From positions 1 to 36,301 of the forward strand of contig JAKEER010000313.1 in assembly GCA_022616615.1 (NCBI GenBank): a DNA stretch of 36,301 nucleotides, in the 5' to 3' direction. The notes below the pieces were generated by a model, which saw only the letters and a program-made list of their open reading frames with translations, was not told the origin of the DNA and made no database searches. Positions 16,702-24,499 of this stretch are shown one piece after another (the stretch's first letter is position 1; every line of letters begins with the position of its first letter). The position numbers were made by a program, and so were the translations under genes. Source of the DNA: Acidobacteriota bacterium (GTDB taxonomy: Bacteria > Acidobacteriota > Terriglobia > Versatilivoradales > Versatilivoraceae).

Positions 16702-17646
16702 CTAAGGCCCTAACGAACTGGCAATCTCCAATGTCTGGGCCAGGCTTTGCGAGTCTTCAACATTGGCCGTTTTCACGGTCCGGTCAATTTGCCGTATCAA
16801 ACCGCACAACACTTTTCCAGGGCCCACTTCGATAAACAACTGAACTCCGGTGTTGATCAGGTTCTGAATCGTTTCGGTCCAGCGCACAGGAGAACAAACC
16901 TGCCGCGACAAGGAGTCGGCGACCGAAGTGCCCTCTCGCAGCTCAGCAGCGTCAGCGTTGTTGATCAAGGGATACCGTGGATCGCGAAATGAGAGCTGTC
17001 GCAGATCTTCTGCCAGCCGCTCTTGGGCCGGCCGCATCAGAGCACAGTGAAACGGCGCGCTCACCGGGAGTTGCACTGCTCGTTTGGCACGGTGAGTTTT
17101 CGCCAGTTGCAGAGCCCGTTCCACCGCAGTGGCTGTTCCTGCAATCACAATCTGTGAGGGAGAATTCAAGTTGGCAGGAGAAAGAACCTCACCTTGGGCG
17201 GCGTCGCGGCACAATGCCTCCACCTGATCCGCGGTTAAGCCCAGAATCGCCGCCATCGCGCCCTGCCCCACGGGCACTGCTTCCTGCATATACGTCCCAC
17301 GCTTTCGGACGGTGCGCAAGGCATCGGCAAAACTCAAGGAATTCGCAGAGACCAGCGCCGAATACTCGCCGAGGCTGTGGCCAGCCACAAAACTGGGCTG
17401 CAAACCACTGGCGCACAGCGCCCGGCAGGCGGCAACAGAAACAGCCAAAATGGCAGGCTGTGTGTTTTCGGTCAGTTTCAACTGCTCTTCCGGGCCTTCG
17501 AAGCAGAGCTGGCTGAGGGGAAAGCCCAGCACCGCGTCGGCTTCGATGAACACGCTGCGCGCGGCGTCGAAGGAATCGTACAACGCCTTCCCCATCCCCG
17601 CGGCCTGCGAACCCTGTCCTGGGAAAACAAAAGCAATCTGGCCCAT
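16702..17646 (-). CDS. fabD: Malonyl-CoA:ACP transacylase
   Basis: Loads malonyl groups onto ACP. The active-site serine is S91 in GHSLGEYSAL, the partner histidine H200 is in SAPFHCALM, and the N-terminus IAFVFPGQGSQAAGMGK is canonical. The 314 residues match the family. The ATG follows directly on the plsX stop codon with no spacer, so translation is likely coupled. In the usual order fabH would lie between plsX and fabD; here the two genes touch. Confidence 0.96.
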   Translation of the reverse strand: MGQIAFVFPGQGSQAAGMGKALYDSFDAARSVFIEADAVLGFPLSQLCFEGPEEQLKLTENTQPAILAVSVAACRALCASGLQPSFVAGHSLGEYSALVSANSLSFADALRTVRKRGTYMQEAVPVGQGAMAAILGLTADQVEALCRDAAQGEVLSPANLNSPSQIVIAGTATAVERALQLAKTHRAKRAVQLPVSAPFHCALMRPAQERLAEDLRQLSFRDPRYPLINNADAAELREGTSVADSLSRQVCSPVRWTETIQNLINTGVQLFIEVGPGKVLCGLIRQIDRTVKTANVEDSQSLAQTLEIASSLGP

Positions 17647-18684
17647 TTAGTTGAGCATGACACTTGCCGAGGCATTACGCTGCATGAAGCTGAGTGCCTT
17701 GATTTCATCTTCGATTCTCTGGTTCACGCGACCGGCGCAGCACTCGTGCGCCACACGAATCGCGTTCTTGATCGCCTTGGCAGGAGACCGCCCGTGGCAA
17801 ATGATGACGATGCCGCGCACTCCCAACAGAGGCGCGCCGCCGTACTCTGAATAGTCGACCCGCGCCTTGAAATTCCTAAACGCTCTGCGCGACAGCAGCG
17901 CTCCAATCTGCGAACTGAGATGCGTGGAAAGGTCCTTCTTCAGCATCGTGCTGAACATCTCTGTCAAACCTTCGCTCAACTTCAGCGCCACGTTGCCGAT
18001 GAAACCGTCGCAAACAACCACATCCACGTCGCCCTTGAAAAGGTCGCGTCCTTCCACATTGCCAACAAAGTTCAACGGCGACGCCTTCAAGACTTGGAAC
18101 ACTTCTTTGGTCAGCTCGTTTCCTTTACTTTCCTCTTCACCAATCGAAAGCAAGCCGACCTTCGGCCTGGAATTCCCCAGGGCAGACCTGGAAAAGATCT
18201 CTCCCATGATGGCAAACTGTGCGAGGTGGCTGGGTTTGCAGTCGACGTTGGCGCCGACATCAATGAGAACCACCGGACGGTTTCTGGCTGTCGGCATGAC
18301 AGCGGCCAAGGCAGGCCGATCAACAGTTGACAGCGCGCCAATCACCAACTTCGTCACCGCCATGCAAGCTCCAGTGTTTCCCGCGCTGACCACACCGTTG
18401 GCCTTCCCATCTCGCACGAGCTTGGCAGCCACCCGAATGGAAGAATCCTTTTTTTTTCGCACCGCCGTCGAGACGGCTTCACCCATCGATATGACCTCGC
18501 TAGCGTGCACGATCTCAATGGGAAGGCCTGCCGCCTTGTGCCTCTTGAGTTCTTCCCTGAGCCGATCCTCAGCGCCAACCAGAATCACACCCACGGGGTA
18601 TTCCTGTACAGCCTGGATCACTCCAAGAACCTCAGAATGCGGAGCAGCATCTCCCCCCATGGCATCGACGGCGATCTTGATCAT
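17647..18684 (-). CDS. plsX: Phosphate acyltransferase PlsX
   Basis: Makes acyl-phosphate from acyl-ACP for PlsY, the first step of phospholipid synthesis. The family start IKIAVDAMGGDAAPHSEVLG, the central VVSAGNTGACMA, and the C-terminal SEYGGAPLLGVRGIVIICHGRS are all present over 345 residues. It is a peripheral membrane enzyme with no transmembrane segment. It lies 30 bp after rpmF and abuts fabD. Confidence 0.96.
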   Translation of the reverse strand: MIKIAVDAMGGDAAPHSEVLGVIQAVQEYPVGVILVGAEDRLREELKRHKAAGLPIEIVHASEVISMGEAVSTAVRKKKDSSIRVAAKLVRDGKANGVVSAGNTGACMAVTKLVIGALSTVDRPALAAVMPTARNRPVVLIDVGANVDCKPSHLAQFAIMGEIFSRSALGNSRPKVGLLSIGEEESKGNELTKEVFQVLKASPLNFVGNVEGRDLFKGDVDVVVCDGFIGNVALKLSEGLTEMFSTMLKKDLSTHLSSQIGALLSRRAFRNFKARVDYSEYGGAPLLGVRGIVIICHGRSPAKAIKNAIRVAHECCAGRVNQRIEDEIKALSFMQRNASASVMLN

Positions 18685-18714
18685 AATGAGGAACTGGGCT
18701 TGAACCCGAAGCCG

Positions 18715-18900
18715 TTAAGCGTGTTCACGAACTTCGAGCACTTCACGGCCAGCGTAGTGACCGCAATGCGGACAGGCGCGGTGAGGCATCTTGGATTCGT
18801 GACAGTTGGGGCACTCCGATGCGGATCGCACATGAAGAAAATCATGCGAGCGGCGCTTGTTACGGCGGGACTTGGAATGACGGCGTTTTGGATTCGGCAT
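18715..18900 (-). CDS. rpmF: 50S ribosomal protein L32, zinc-binding form
   Basis: A 61-residue basic protein beginning MPNPKRRHSKSRRNKRRSHD. A Cys4 zinc site is intact: C30/C33 (CPNC) and C43/C46 (CPHC). This is therefore the zinc-dependent paralogue form; a zinc-free copy, if any, is not in the window. It is flanked by DUF177 and plsX, the conserved arrangement in many bacteria. Confidence 0.96.
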   Translation of the reverse strand: MPNPKRRHSKSRRNKRRSHDFLHVRSASECPNCHESKMPHRACPHCGHYAGREVLEVREHA

Positions 18901-18958
18901 GTGAATTCCTTATTCCTGCGAAAGTGTCGATCGTTTTTGCAGCAGATACTCTGAAACT

Positions 18959-19486
18959 CTAAAAGGTCATCCGATTCTTAATCTTCAAAAGTTGCAGGAG
19001 CCGGGGATCGACCAGAACGGATTCGCAATTACAGTCGCTCAAATTCCGGTTTTTCCCGCAATGCGGACACAGCCCTTTGCAATCCTCACGGCAAATCGGC
19101 TTCATCGGCAGGCTCAACAGAATCTGCTCCCGCACAATGTCACTGACTTCAATAAAATCACCGGAAAAAAAGCCGATCTCCGTATCTCGTTCGTGCAGGG
19201 CAATCTCTCCGTGCAGCGGATGCTCCGCATTCGACTCGTAAAACTGATCAAACTCAGTTGCCACGGGAAATTGGACCGACTCCAGACAACGAGAACAAGG
19301 CAAACCCACGTCGGTTGTCAAACGTCCTCGTATTCGAACTTCAAGAACCTGCCGCTCGGCTGTCAAGTCGACAACGATCCGGCCCAAGACTCGAATCTCC
19401 GAAGGGTCGAAGCCAAGCTCCGACTCCAGGATCTCACCCTTCAAGGCCAGCGGCCCCAGATCCAATTCTCGAACATCAATGCGCAT
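18959..19486 (-). CDS. yceD: DUF177 / YceD family protein
   Basis: A 175-residue protein nearly always found before rpmF; YceD-like proteins are linked to 23S rRNA/ribosome assembly in bacteria and plants, but the biochemical role is unclear. Cysteines at C64/C67 (CSRC) and the zinc-like cluster ICREDCKGLCPHCGKN (131-146) are visible. The ATG at 19486 is used because the product then begins MRIDVRELDLGP as expected. The upstream ATG at 19513 coincides with the predicted transcription start and would have no leader. First gene of the fatty-acid/phospholipid cluster. Confidence 0.9.
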   Translation of the reverse strand: MRIDVRELDLGPLALKGEILESELGFDPSEIRVLGRIVVDLTAERQVLEVRIRGRLTTDVGLPCSRCLESVQFPVATEFDQFYESNAEHPLHGEIALHERDTEIGFFSGDFIEVSDIVREQILLSLPMKPICREDCKGLCPHCGKNRNLSDCNCESVLVDPRLLQLLKIKNRMTF

Positions 19487-19521
19487 AAGGACACCTAAGT
19501 GCCTCAAACACAAAAGGCTTA

Positions 19522-19549
19522 ATTATAGCGGTGGTCTTCTCCTTGTCAA
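19522..19549 (-). promoter_or_regulatory. Perfect-consensus promoter of the yceD-rpmF-plsX-fab cluster
   Basis: On the minus strand TTGACA (19544-19549) and TATAAT (19522-19527) both match consensus fully, with 16-bp spacing. The transcript should start near 19515, about 29 nt before the yceD ATG. This is the clearest promoter in the window, fitting genes needed at high level. Confidence 0.85.
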
Positions 19550-19601
19550 TCTCAAAACGGGCGCGCAGCCGCCTTCTCGAAGCACAAAGCCAGCGCTCAG
19601 G

Positions 19602-20642
19602 CTAGAACTGATTCCAGCTCTGGGGAAGAAACAACTTTCCATAGAGGTTAAGAGCAAAGCGGTCGGTCATGCCTGCAGCGAAATCGGTGGCCGTTTGTTC
19701 GACCGTGTCCCCTGCCTGTCTGGATCGGGAGAGGAACTGTTCCTGGTTTTCCAACAGGAAGTAATAGAGGTCGCTCAGGATCTTCTTGGCTTTGCGAAAC
19801 TCCTGCTTCGGAATGCTCAAGGAATAAACCGACTGGTAGAGGAACTGCCTCAGGTCCAGCATCCCTTTCAGCACAGGAGCACTCATGGTGATGGACTGCA
19901 AACCTTCATTCAAGCTCGAATGAACGACATCACTCACCAGCGTGTTGATCCTTTTCGAGTGTGAATCACCAAGAACCTCAATAACCTCCTTCGGAACATC
20001 TGCCCCCGCAATCAGTCCGGACCGAATGGCATCATCCACGTCGTGGTTCACATAGGCGATGATGTCGGAAACACGCACGACTTGTCCTTCCAGCGTCGCC
20101 GGCCGGCCCTGGTCCTGCTTGGTGAAAACAGCGCCAGTCCCTTTGGAATGCTTCAAAATTCCGTCACGCACTTCCCAGGTGAGGTTCAGACCGCTGCCGT
20201 CTGCCTCTAACTTGTCGACAACGCGCAGGCTTTGCTCGTAATGTCGAAATCCGCCTGGAACGATCTCGTTCAAGATGGCTTCGCCGGCATGGCCGAAGGG
20301 CGTGTGCCCCAAATCGTGCCCCAAGCCGATGGCTTCTGTCAGGTCTTCGTTCAACCTGAGCGCCCGGCTGATGGTCCGGGCAATCTGCGTGACCTCCAGA
20401 GTGTGCGTCAGCCGCGTGCGATAGTGGTCCCCCTCCGGCGCCAGAAACACCTGTGTCTTGTGCTTGAGGCGACGGAAAGATTTCGAATGCAGAATCCGGT
20501 CACGGTCGCGCTGAAAGGTAGTCCGGATGGGGCACTCCGGCTCAGCCCGCACTCTTCCACGCGTCTGGGAACTAAGCACGGCTTCCGCAGCCAGTTCACG
20601 GGTTTCCTGCTCTTCCGTCAATTGTCGAATGGGCTTGGACAT
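19602..20642 (-). CDS. dgt: dGTPase-like HD-domain triphosphohydrolase
   Basis: A 346-residue deoxyguanosinetriphosphate triphosphohydrolase-like protein, converting dNTP to deoxynucleoside plus triphosphate in this family. The N-terminal motif RTTFQRDRDRILHSKSFRRL is characteristic. The HD metal ligands are H80 (RLTHTLEV) and H109/D110 (GLGHDLGHTPFGHAGE), and a third Asp lies in RVSDIIAYVNHDVDDA. Substrate range cannot be read from sequence. It lies 77 bp behind the TPR gene on the same strand and may share its promoter; no better ribosome site was seen for another start. Confidence 0.93.
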   Translation of the reverse strand: MSKPIRQLTEEQETRELAAEAVLSSQTRGRVRAEPECPIRTTFQRDRDRILHSKSFRRLKHKTQVFLAPEGDHYRTRLTHTLEVTQIARTISRALRLNEDLTEAIGLGHDLGHTPFGHAGEAILNEIVPGGFRHYEQSLRVVDKLEADGSGLNLTWEVRDGILKHSKGTGAVFTKQDQGRPATLEGQVVRVSDIIAYVNHDVDDAIRSGLIAGADVPKEVIEVLGDSHSKRINTLVSDVVHSSLNEGLQSITMSAPVLKGMLDLRQFLYQSVYSLSIPKQEFRKAKKILSDLYYFLLENQEQFLSRSRQAGDTVEQTATDFAAGMTDRFALNLYGKLFLPQSWNQF

Positions 20643-20719
20643 CGGGTTGGGGTCCCACAGACCAGATGAGGGTGTACGCCGGGTCAGGTTGGCGGGCAGC
20701 TCGAAGGGAGTTGGACGGA

Positions 20720-21445
20720 CTAACGTGACAACTGCTTCAGCTTCTGCTCAGCTTCTGCCATGGTGGAAGTTCCAGGGAAGTCTTTGACAAGCTGCTGATA
20801 GATCTTGGTGGCTTCAGCCGACTTATTCTGCTGTTCATAGAGCTGGGCCAGGTGCATCAAGCTCTCGTTCTTTGGAACGACCGCCGAGTTGCTTTGAGCC
20901 AGTTGTTGACAGACTTCGACGGCCTTGGCGAGGTTTCCGGTGCTCTCGTAAACGAGCACCAGAGCGCGTTGAGCCAGTACGCCATAATCCGACTTGTCCT
21001 TGCTGAGCGGCTCCAGCATCGCAATGGCCTCATTGGTCTTGTTCAACTCTCGCAGGCTGAGACCAGCATAGTACCTTGCAATCTTCCCTGCCGGGCGCGA
21101 AGAATATTGGGTGGCCACCTTTTGAAATTCTGCCAAAGCCTTCTCAAACTTCTCCGTGGCCGTTGCAAAGACCGGGTCTGGGGCGCCAGCCGGTCCGGGA
21201 GCCGGCGCCGAGCCCGGCACCGTACCGTGATAGATCCGAAGCGCCGCACTCAGTTGGTCTTTGGCGCTCTCATCCTGCTGGGCAAGATAGTAGCGGATGC
21301 CCAGGATAACAAGCAGCAACAGTCCAGCGCCGCCAAGGCCCAGCAACACTTGTTTGCGTTTCGCCAGAAAAAAATCGCGCGTTGTTTCTAGAGTCAGGAG
21401 AAATTTGTCCTCTTTGAGGATGTCATGTCGTGTCAGGCGAGACAA
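20720..21445 (-). CDS. Membrane-anchored tetratricopeptide-repeat protein
   Basis: A 241-residue protein with a short cytosolic N-terminus, one transmembrane helix (VLLGLGGAGLLLLVILGIRYYL, about 34-55) and TPR-like helices to the end (KIARYYAGLSLRELNKTNEA, NLAKAVEVCQQLAQ, SLMHLAQLYEQQNKSAEATK). It resembles YfgM-type outward-facing TPR proteins. The start is placed at TTG 21445: GGAGG lies 7 nt upstream (minus strand, 21453-21457), the product then begins with SRLTRHDILKEDKFLLTLE as in relatives, and the promoter at 21542-21571 lies exactly over the alternative ATG at 21541. Role probably in envelope protein handling, by analogy only. Confidence 0.8.
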   Translation of the reverse strand: MSRLTRHDILKEDKFLLTLETTRDFFLAKRKQVLLGLGGAGLLLLVILGIRYYLAQQDESAKDQLSAALRIYHGTVPGSAPAPGPAGAPDPVFATATEKFEKALAEFQKVATQYSSRPAGKIARYYAGLSLRELNKTNEAIAMLEPLSKDKSDYGVLAQRALVLVYESTGNLAKAVEVCQQLAQSNSAVVPKNESLMHLAQLYEQQNKSAEATKIYQQLVKDFPGTSTMAEAEQKLKQLSR

Positions 21446-21541
21446 TTTCCTACCTCCATCTGCTCCAGCTTGGATTTCTGCCGTTAGGAAATCAACCAAG
21501 GGGCGGGCATAAGACAGATCCGGCCGTTTTTGAAGCGCCAA

Positions 21542-21571
21542 ATCCTAGCAGCATCTGCGAGACGCTGTCAA
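21542..21571 (-). promoter_or_regulatory. Candidate promoter of the TPR-dgt pair
   Basis: Minus strand TTGACA (21566-21571, perfect) and TAGGAT (21542-21547, 4/6) with 18-bp spacing. The start point near 21535 leaves about 90 nt of leader before the TTG at 21445 and excludes the upstream ATG at 21541. Confidence 0.5.
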
Positions 21572-21643
21572 ACCGCCGCAGAGTCAGGTGTGCGACATGA
21601 ATGAAGAAAGATGATGAATTGGAGCGCCGCGTTTTGTCCGCGT

Positions 21644-22303
21644 TCATTCGAACTGGCCACGAAACTCTGCCAGCTGGGTGCGAAGGCTGGCGACCTCCTG
21701 CTTCAAAACTGTGACCTCAGCTTCCAGTGCAATAATGCGTTCTCCATAAGATTGCGCAGCCCCGGCTGGCAGGGCGCTGGGCACCGCTTCATTCTCAACC
21801 ACCTGCGGGGTCCCTGAAAAAAGATGGGCATAGCGCGGCTCTTTGCTTCCTGCCGAACGGGCCAGTTTCACGGCGAGGGCGGGACTTCGCTCTATCATGC
21901 GGTTCAGGCATGACTCGACTGCCGCTAGGTCGTCGAACGTGTAGAGCCGGTGGGTGCGTTCGCGCAGCTCACCGGTTGTTTGAAATCCCCTCAGCATCAA
22001 CACGCAGAGAACGGCAAACTCGCGGCGGTCAAGATTCAGAACCTCCGAAAGTCGCTGCCGATACTTCTCCACCCGGCTACCGGTCTCGCGCACAAAGCAG
22101 ACCAAGCCTTTGGCGCGCAAAGTCTCCAGGGCCTCCGTCAACGCGTCCTCGTCCAGAGACATCGGCGGATCACGGTTCGTTTTCTGATTGCAGGCCAGCA
22201 TCAGCGCGTTCAGCGACAGCGGATAGCACTCTGGAGTGGTAACTTCCTTCTCCAGCAGCGAGCCGACAATGCGTGCTTCCAATTCCGAAAGATTCCAGTC
22301 CAT
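21644..22303 (-). CDS. yceH: YceH family (DUF480) protein
   Basis: A 219-residue protein made of two winged-helix-like halves. Hallmarks are LSELEARIVGSLLEKEVTTPECYPLSLNAL near the start, followed by ACNQKTNRDP, and later FAVLCVLMLRGFQTTGELRERT. The C-terminal 30 residues form a short coiled coil (ALEAEVTVLKQEVASLRTQL). The ATG at 22303 is chosen because GGAGG lies 5 nt upstream; the nine extra codons to 22330 have no support. Function unknown. It is the last minus-strand gene before the inserted restriction-modification cassette. Confidence 0.9.
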   Translation of the reverse strand: MDWNLSELEARIVGSLLEKEVTTPECYPLSLNALMLACNQKTNRDPPMSLDEDALTEALETLRAKGLVCFVRETGSRVEKYRQRLSEVLNLDRREFAVLCVLMLRGFQTTGELRERTHRLYTFDDLAAVESCLNRMIERSPALAVKLARSAGSKEPRYAHLFSGTPQVVENEAVPSALPAGAAQSYGERIIALEAEVTVLKQEVASLRTQLAEFRGQFE

Positions 22304-22528
22304 GCCTTCCTCCGCGAGGGATATTAGCACATGGTGGAAAGCATGGCTGAAGGTCGTTCCAGCGACATTGGCTGTACTTGGTGAAGGTAGGTGATTGACA
22401 TGGCCAAGCTATCGAGCGTCGCTTGACTCTTAGATGTGCACCTATCTCGAGCCCGAGCCCTCGGCACTTATCAAACCCGCGCTTGGGCTGCGGTACCATC
22501 TGCACATGGCCGTATGTCGCCATATGCA

Positions 22529-22557
22529 TTGACGGATGCAAAAAGCTGGGGTATACA
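22529..22557 (+). promoter_or_regulatory. Promoter of the restriction-modification cassette
   Basis: TTGACG (22529-22534, 5/6) and TATACA (22552-22557, 4/6) with the optimal 17-bp spacing. Transcription should start near 22564, inside the inverted repeat described next, about 37 nt before the methyltransferase ATG. Confidence 0.6.
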
Positions 22558-22562
22558 GGAGC

Positions 22563-22585
22563 CCCAACGGATGATTATTGTTGGG
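22563..22585 (+). promoter_or_regulatory. Inverted repeat at the predicted transcription start of the R-M cassette
   Basis: CCCAAC (22563-22568) and GTTGGG (22580-22585) with an 11-bp AT-rich spacer, followed by TTTTC. It overlaps the expected +1, so it could be an operator or a 5' hairpin. No separate controller-protein gene is present; the methyltransferase itself might bind. Function is inference. Confidence 0.4.
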
Positions 22586-22600
22586 TTTTCTGCATAAAAA

Positions 22601-23803
22601 ATGGCGCAACAGCTGAATGGGAATAGTACTCAAGGGCTCCTCCAAGGAAAGACTTTTGCAGAGTTCTTTGCCGGCATTGGCCTTATGAGAATGGGGCTCG
22701 AAAAACGGGGCTGGGCGGTCAAATTCTCTAATGACATTGATCCTGAAAAGAAAGAGATGTACCAAGCCCACTTCGGTGACACCGACCAGCACTTCTTGCT
22801 GGCAGATATTCATAAAATCTCCACGGATGTGGTCCCTTCGGTGGCTCTTGCGACTGCATCATTTCCTTGCAACGACCTATCGCTGGCTGGGGCGAGAGCT
22901 GGACTTAAAGGCAAGCAATCCTCTGCCTATTGGGGCTTCGTCCGCATTATGAGAGAGATGGAGGATCGTCGGCCGGCTGTCATCCTGCTGGAAAATGTGA
23001 CTGGGTTGTTGACGTCACACAGAGGAGAAGATTTCAAGGAAGCGCTTTTGGCCCTGAATGGTTTGGGATATACGGTGGATGCCTTCATACTAGATGCAAT
23101 TTGCTTCGTTCCCCAGAGCAGGCAGCGTCTTTTTGTTGTCGCAGTCATGCAGGAATCTAACAATAAGATTTCTACGCGTGAAGCACCTTACTTTTTTGAG
23201 AGTGAAGTCCGTCCCAAGGCGCTTGCAAAGTTCATCTTTCATAATTCAGAAGTGAACTGGAGAATTCGTTCCCTGCCGCCTCTGCCACGCCCAAACACGA
23301 AACTCGACAGCATTTTGGAGAGCCTTTCACACGATTCCGCGGAGTGGTGGGGACACGATCGAGCAGTTTACCTACTGAATCAAATGAGCCCTCGACACAA
23401 ATCAGTTGCTCAGAAGATGATCGACGGGAGGCGATGGTCATTCGGCACAGTCTTCCGGCGCGTCAGGAATGGAAGGTCAATGGCCGAACTGCGGACGGAT
23501 GGTGTTGCTGGATGCCTTCGGACACCAAGGGGCGGTAGCGGGCGTCAGATTCTTTTCAAAGCTGGATATGGATCTTATTTCGTCCGTCTGCTGACTCCTC
23601 GTGAATGTGCCTCTCTGATGGGGGCCAGCCATTTCAAGATCAACGCTTCATTGAACCAAGCTTTGTTTGGTTTTGGCGACGCGGTGTGTGTTCCGGTTAT
23701 CGAATGGATCGCTGAGAACTACTTAGATCCTTTGGTGGAAGAGAGCTCCGTTGCTCACAGTGTCCGCTCTCATGAGGAAAAACAATACGCGAAAGCGGTC
23801 TAA
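22601..23803 (+). CDS. DNA (cytosine-5) methyltransferase
   Basis: A 400-residue type II modification enzyme transferring methyl from AdoMet to cytosine C5. Motif I FAEFFAGIGLMRMGLE (19-34), motif IV ASFPCNDLSLAG with catalytic C90, motif VI ENVTGLL (131-137) and motif VIII QSRQRLFVVA (172-181) are present. A target-recognition region spans about 200-330, and motifs IX-X occur near the C-terminus (RLLTPRECASLMGA, GFGDAVCVPVIEWIAENYL). The wording PCNDLS instead of the common PCQ-FS is found in a sub-branch of R-M methyltransferases. First gene of a three-gene plus-strand cassette; its 3' end overlaps the GIY-YIG gene by 32 nt. Neighbours on both sides are minus-strand housekeeping genes, which suggests acquisition. 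Confidence 0.95.
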   Translation: MAQQLNGNSTQGLLQGKTFAEFFAGIGLMRMGLEKRGWAVKFSNDIDPEKKEMYQAHFGDTDQHFLLADIHKISTDVVPSVALATASFPCNDLSLAGARAGLKGKQSSAYWGFVRIMREMEDRRPAVILLENVTGLLTSHRGEDFKEALLALNGLGYTVDAFILDAICFVPQSRQRLFVVAVMQESNNKISTREAPYFFESEVRPKALAKFIFHNSEVNWRIRSLPPLPRPNTKLDSILESLSHDSAEWWGHDRAVYLLNQMSPRHKSVAQKMIDGRRWSFGTVFRRVRNGRSMAELRTDGVAGCLRTPRGGSGRQILFKAGYGSYFVRLLTPRECASLMGASHFKINASLNQALFGFGDAVCVPVIEWIAENYLDPLVEESSVAHSVRSHEEKQYAKAV

Positions 23804-24494
23804 AGGTTCAGGCGCAAGTAAATTGCCGGCCGACGTCGCTGCGATCATCAAAGAGATTGGTGTTTTTCTCGACACTCGCGACTCCCAGAATCGAAAGATC
23901 GGGAACTCGAAGTTTGGTGTGTACGCCTTTTATGATTACGATGGAGAGCCCATCTACGTTGGTCAAACCAAAGAGCAACTGCGAGTGCGCATTCGTCGGC
24001 ATCTTACCAATCAGCGCACTGACGCTGTAGCGATGAACGTCTTAGATCCGTTCGAAGTAGCAGAGGTTGAAGTTTGGCCGATTTATACTCCCGGCAAGTC
24101 ATCGACCGACATGATCAGGTTCTTGGATGGCGCAGAGTATACAGTCTTCGAGAAAGTACTCAGAGAATCTGCTCTTCATGCTGTTCTTAACGAAAAAGAC
24201 ATTGCTAAGAAAGCTGCTGTGGAGTTACCCCCTTCCTTCCGCAAAAGAATAGTGCCGTCCTCCATCTATGAGCACCGCAAACATCCAGATGTTCGGATAG
24301 CTCGCCGCGCCAATACCATTGCAAGCCTCGCACGGGTGATCAGCGAAAGAGATGTTTCGAAAGGTCTGCGTCGGACGCTGCTAACCCAAGCTCGAAGGTT
24401 GGAAAGTCTGGCTCGACAAAGGTTGAGTGAGATTGCCGGGGGTTTTCCTGTTGAAGGACCCGGAGAAGAGACTGGTGAAAGCAGCGCGGGCTAA
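23772..24494 (+). CDS. GIY-YIG nuclease, probable restriction endonuclease
   Basis: A 240-residue nuclease. The GIY-YIG core is clear: GVY (49-51) and YVG (62-64) in FGVYAFYDYDGEPIYVGQT, followed by the Arg-rich helix LRVRIRRHL (70-78), a likely catalytic Glu in GAEYTVFEKVL (about 120-130), and the Asn of AVLNEKD. Gene overlap with the methyltransferase strongly suggests that it cuts unmethylated DNA at the same site. The start is uncertain: ATG 23772 is the only plausible Met, with in-frame GTG 23760 and TTG 23751 as alternatives and no strong ribosome site, as expected for a coupled gene. It is not Eco29kI-like in its central loop. Which of the two nucleases here restricts DNA is unknown. 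Confidence 0.8.
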   Translation: MRKNNTRKRSKGSGASKLPADVAAIIKEIGVFLDTRDSQNRKIGNSKFGVYAFYDYDGEPIYVGQTKEQLRVRIRRHLTNQRTDAVAMNVLDPFEVAEVEVWPIYTPGKSSTDMIRFLDGAEYTVFEKVLRESALHAVLNEKDIAKKAAVELPPSFRKRIVPSSIYEHRKHPDVRIARRANTIASLARVISERDVSKGLRRTLLTQARRLESLARQRLSEIAGGFPVEGPGEETGESSAG

Positions 24495-24499
24495 TTTCA

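Noticed and set aside
17867-18703. Plus-strand frame of 278 codons
   Set aside because: Antisense to plsX; Ser/Thr/Pro-rich composition with no recognisable motif.
23772-24494. GIY-YIG gene as a homing endonuclease
   Set aside because: It overlaps a methyltransferase and sits in an R-M arrangement, not within an intron or a split gene.
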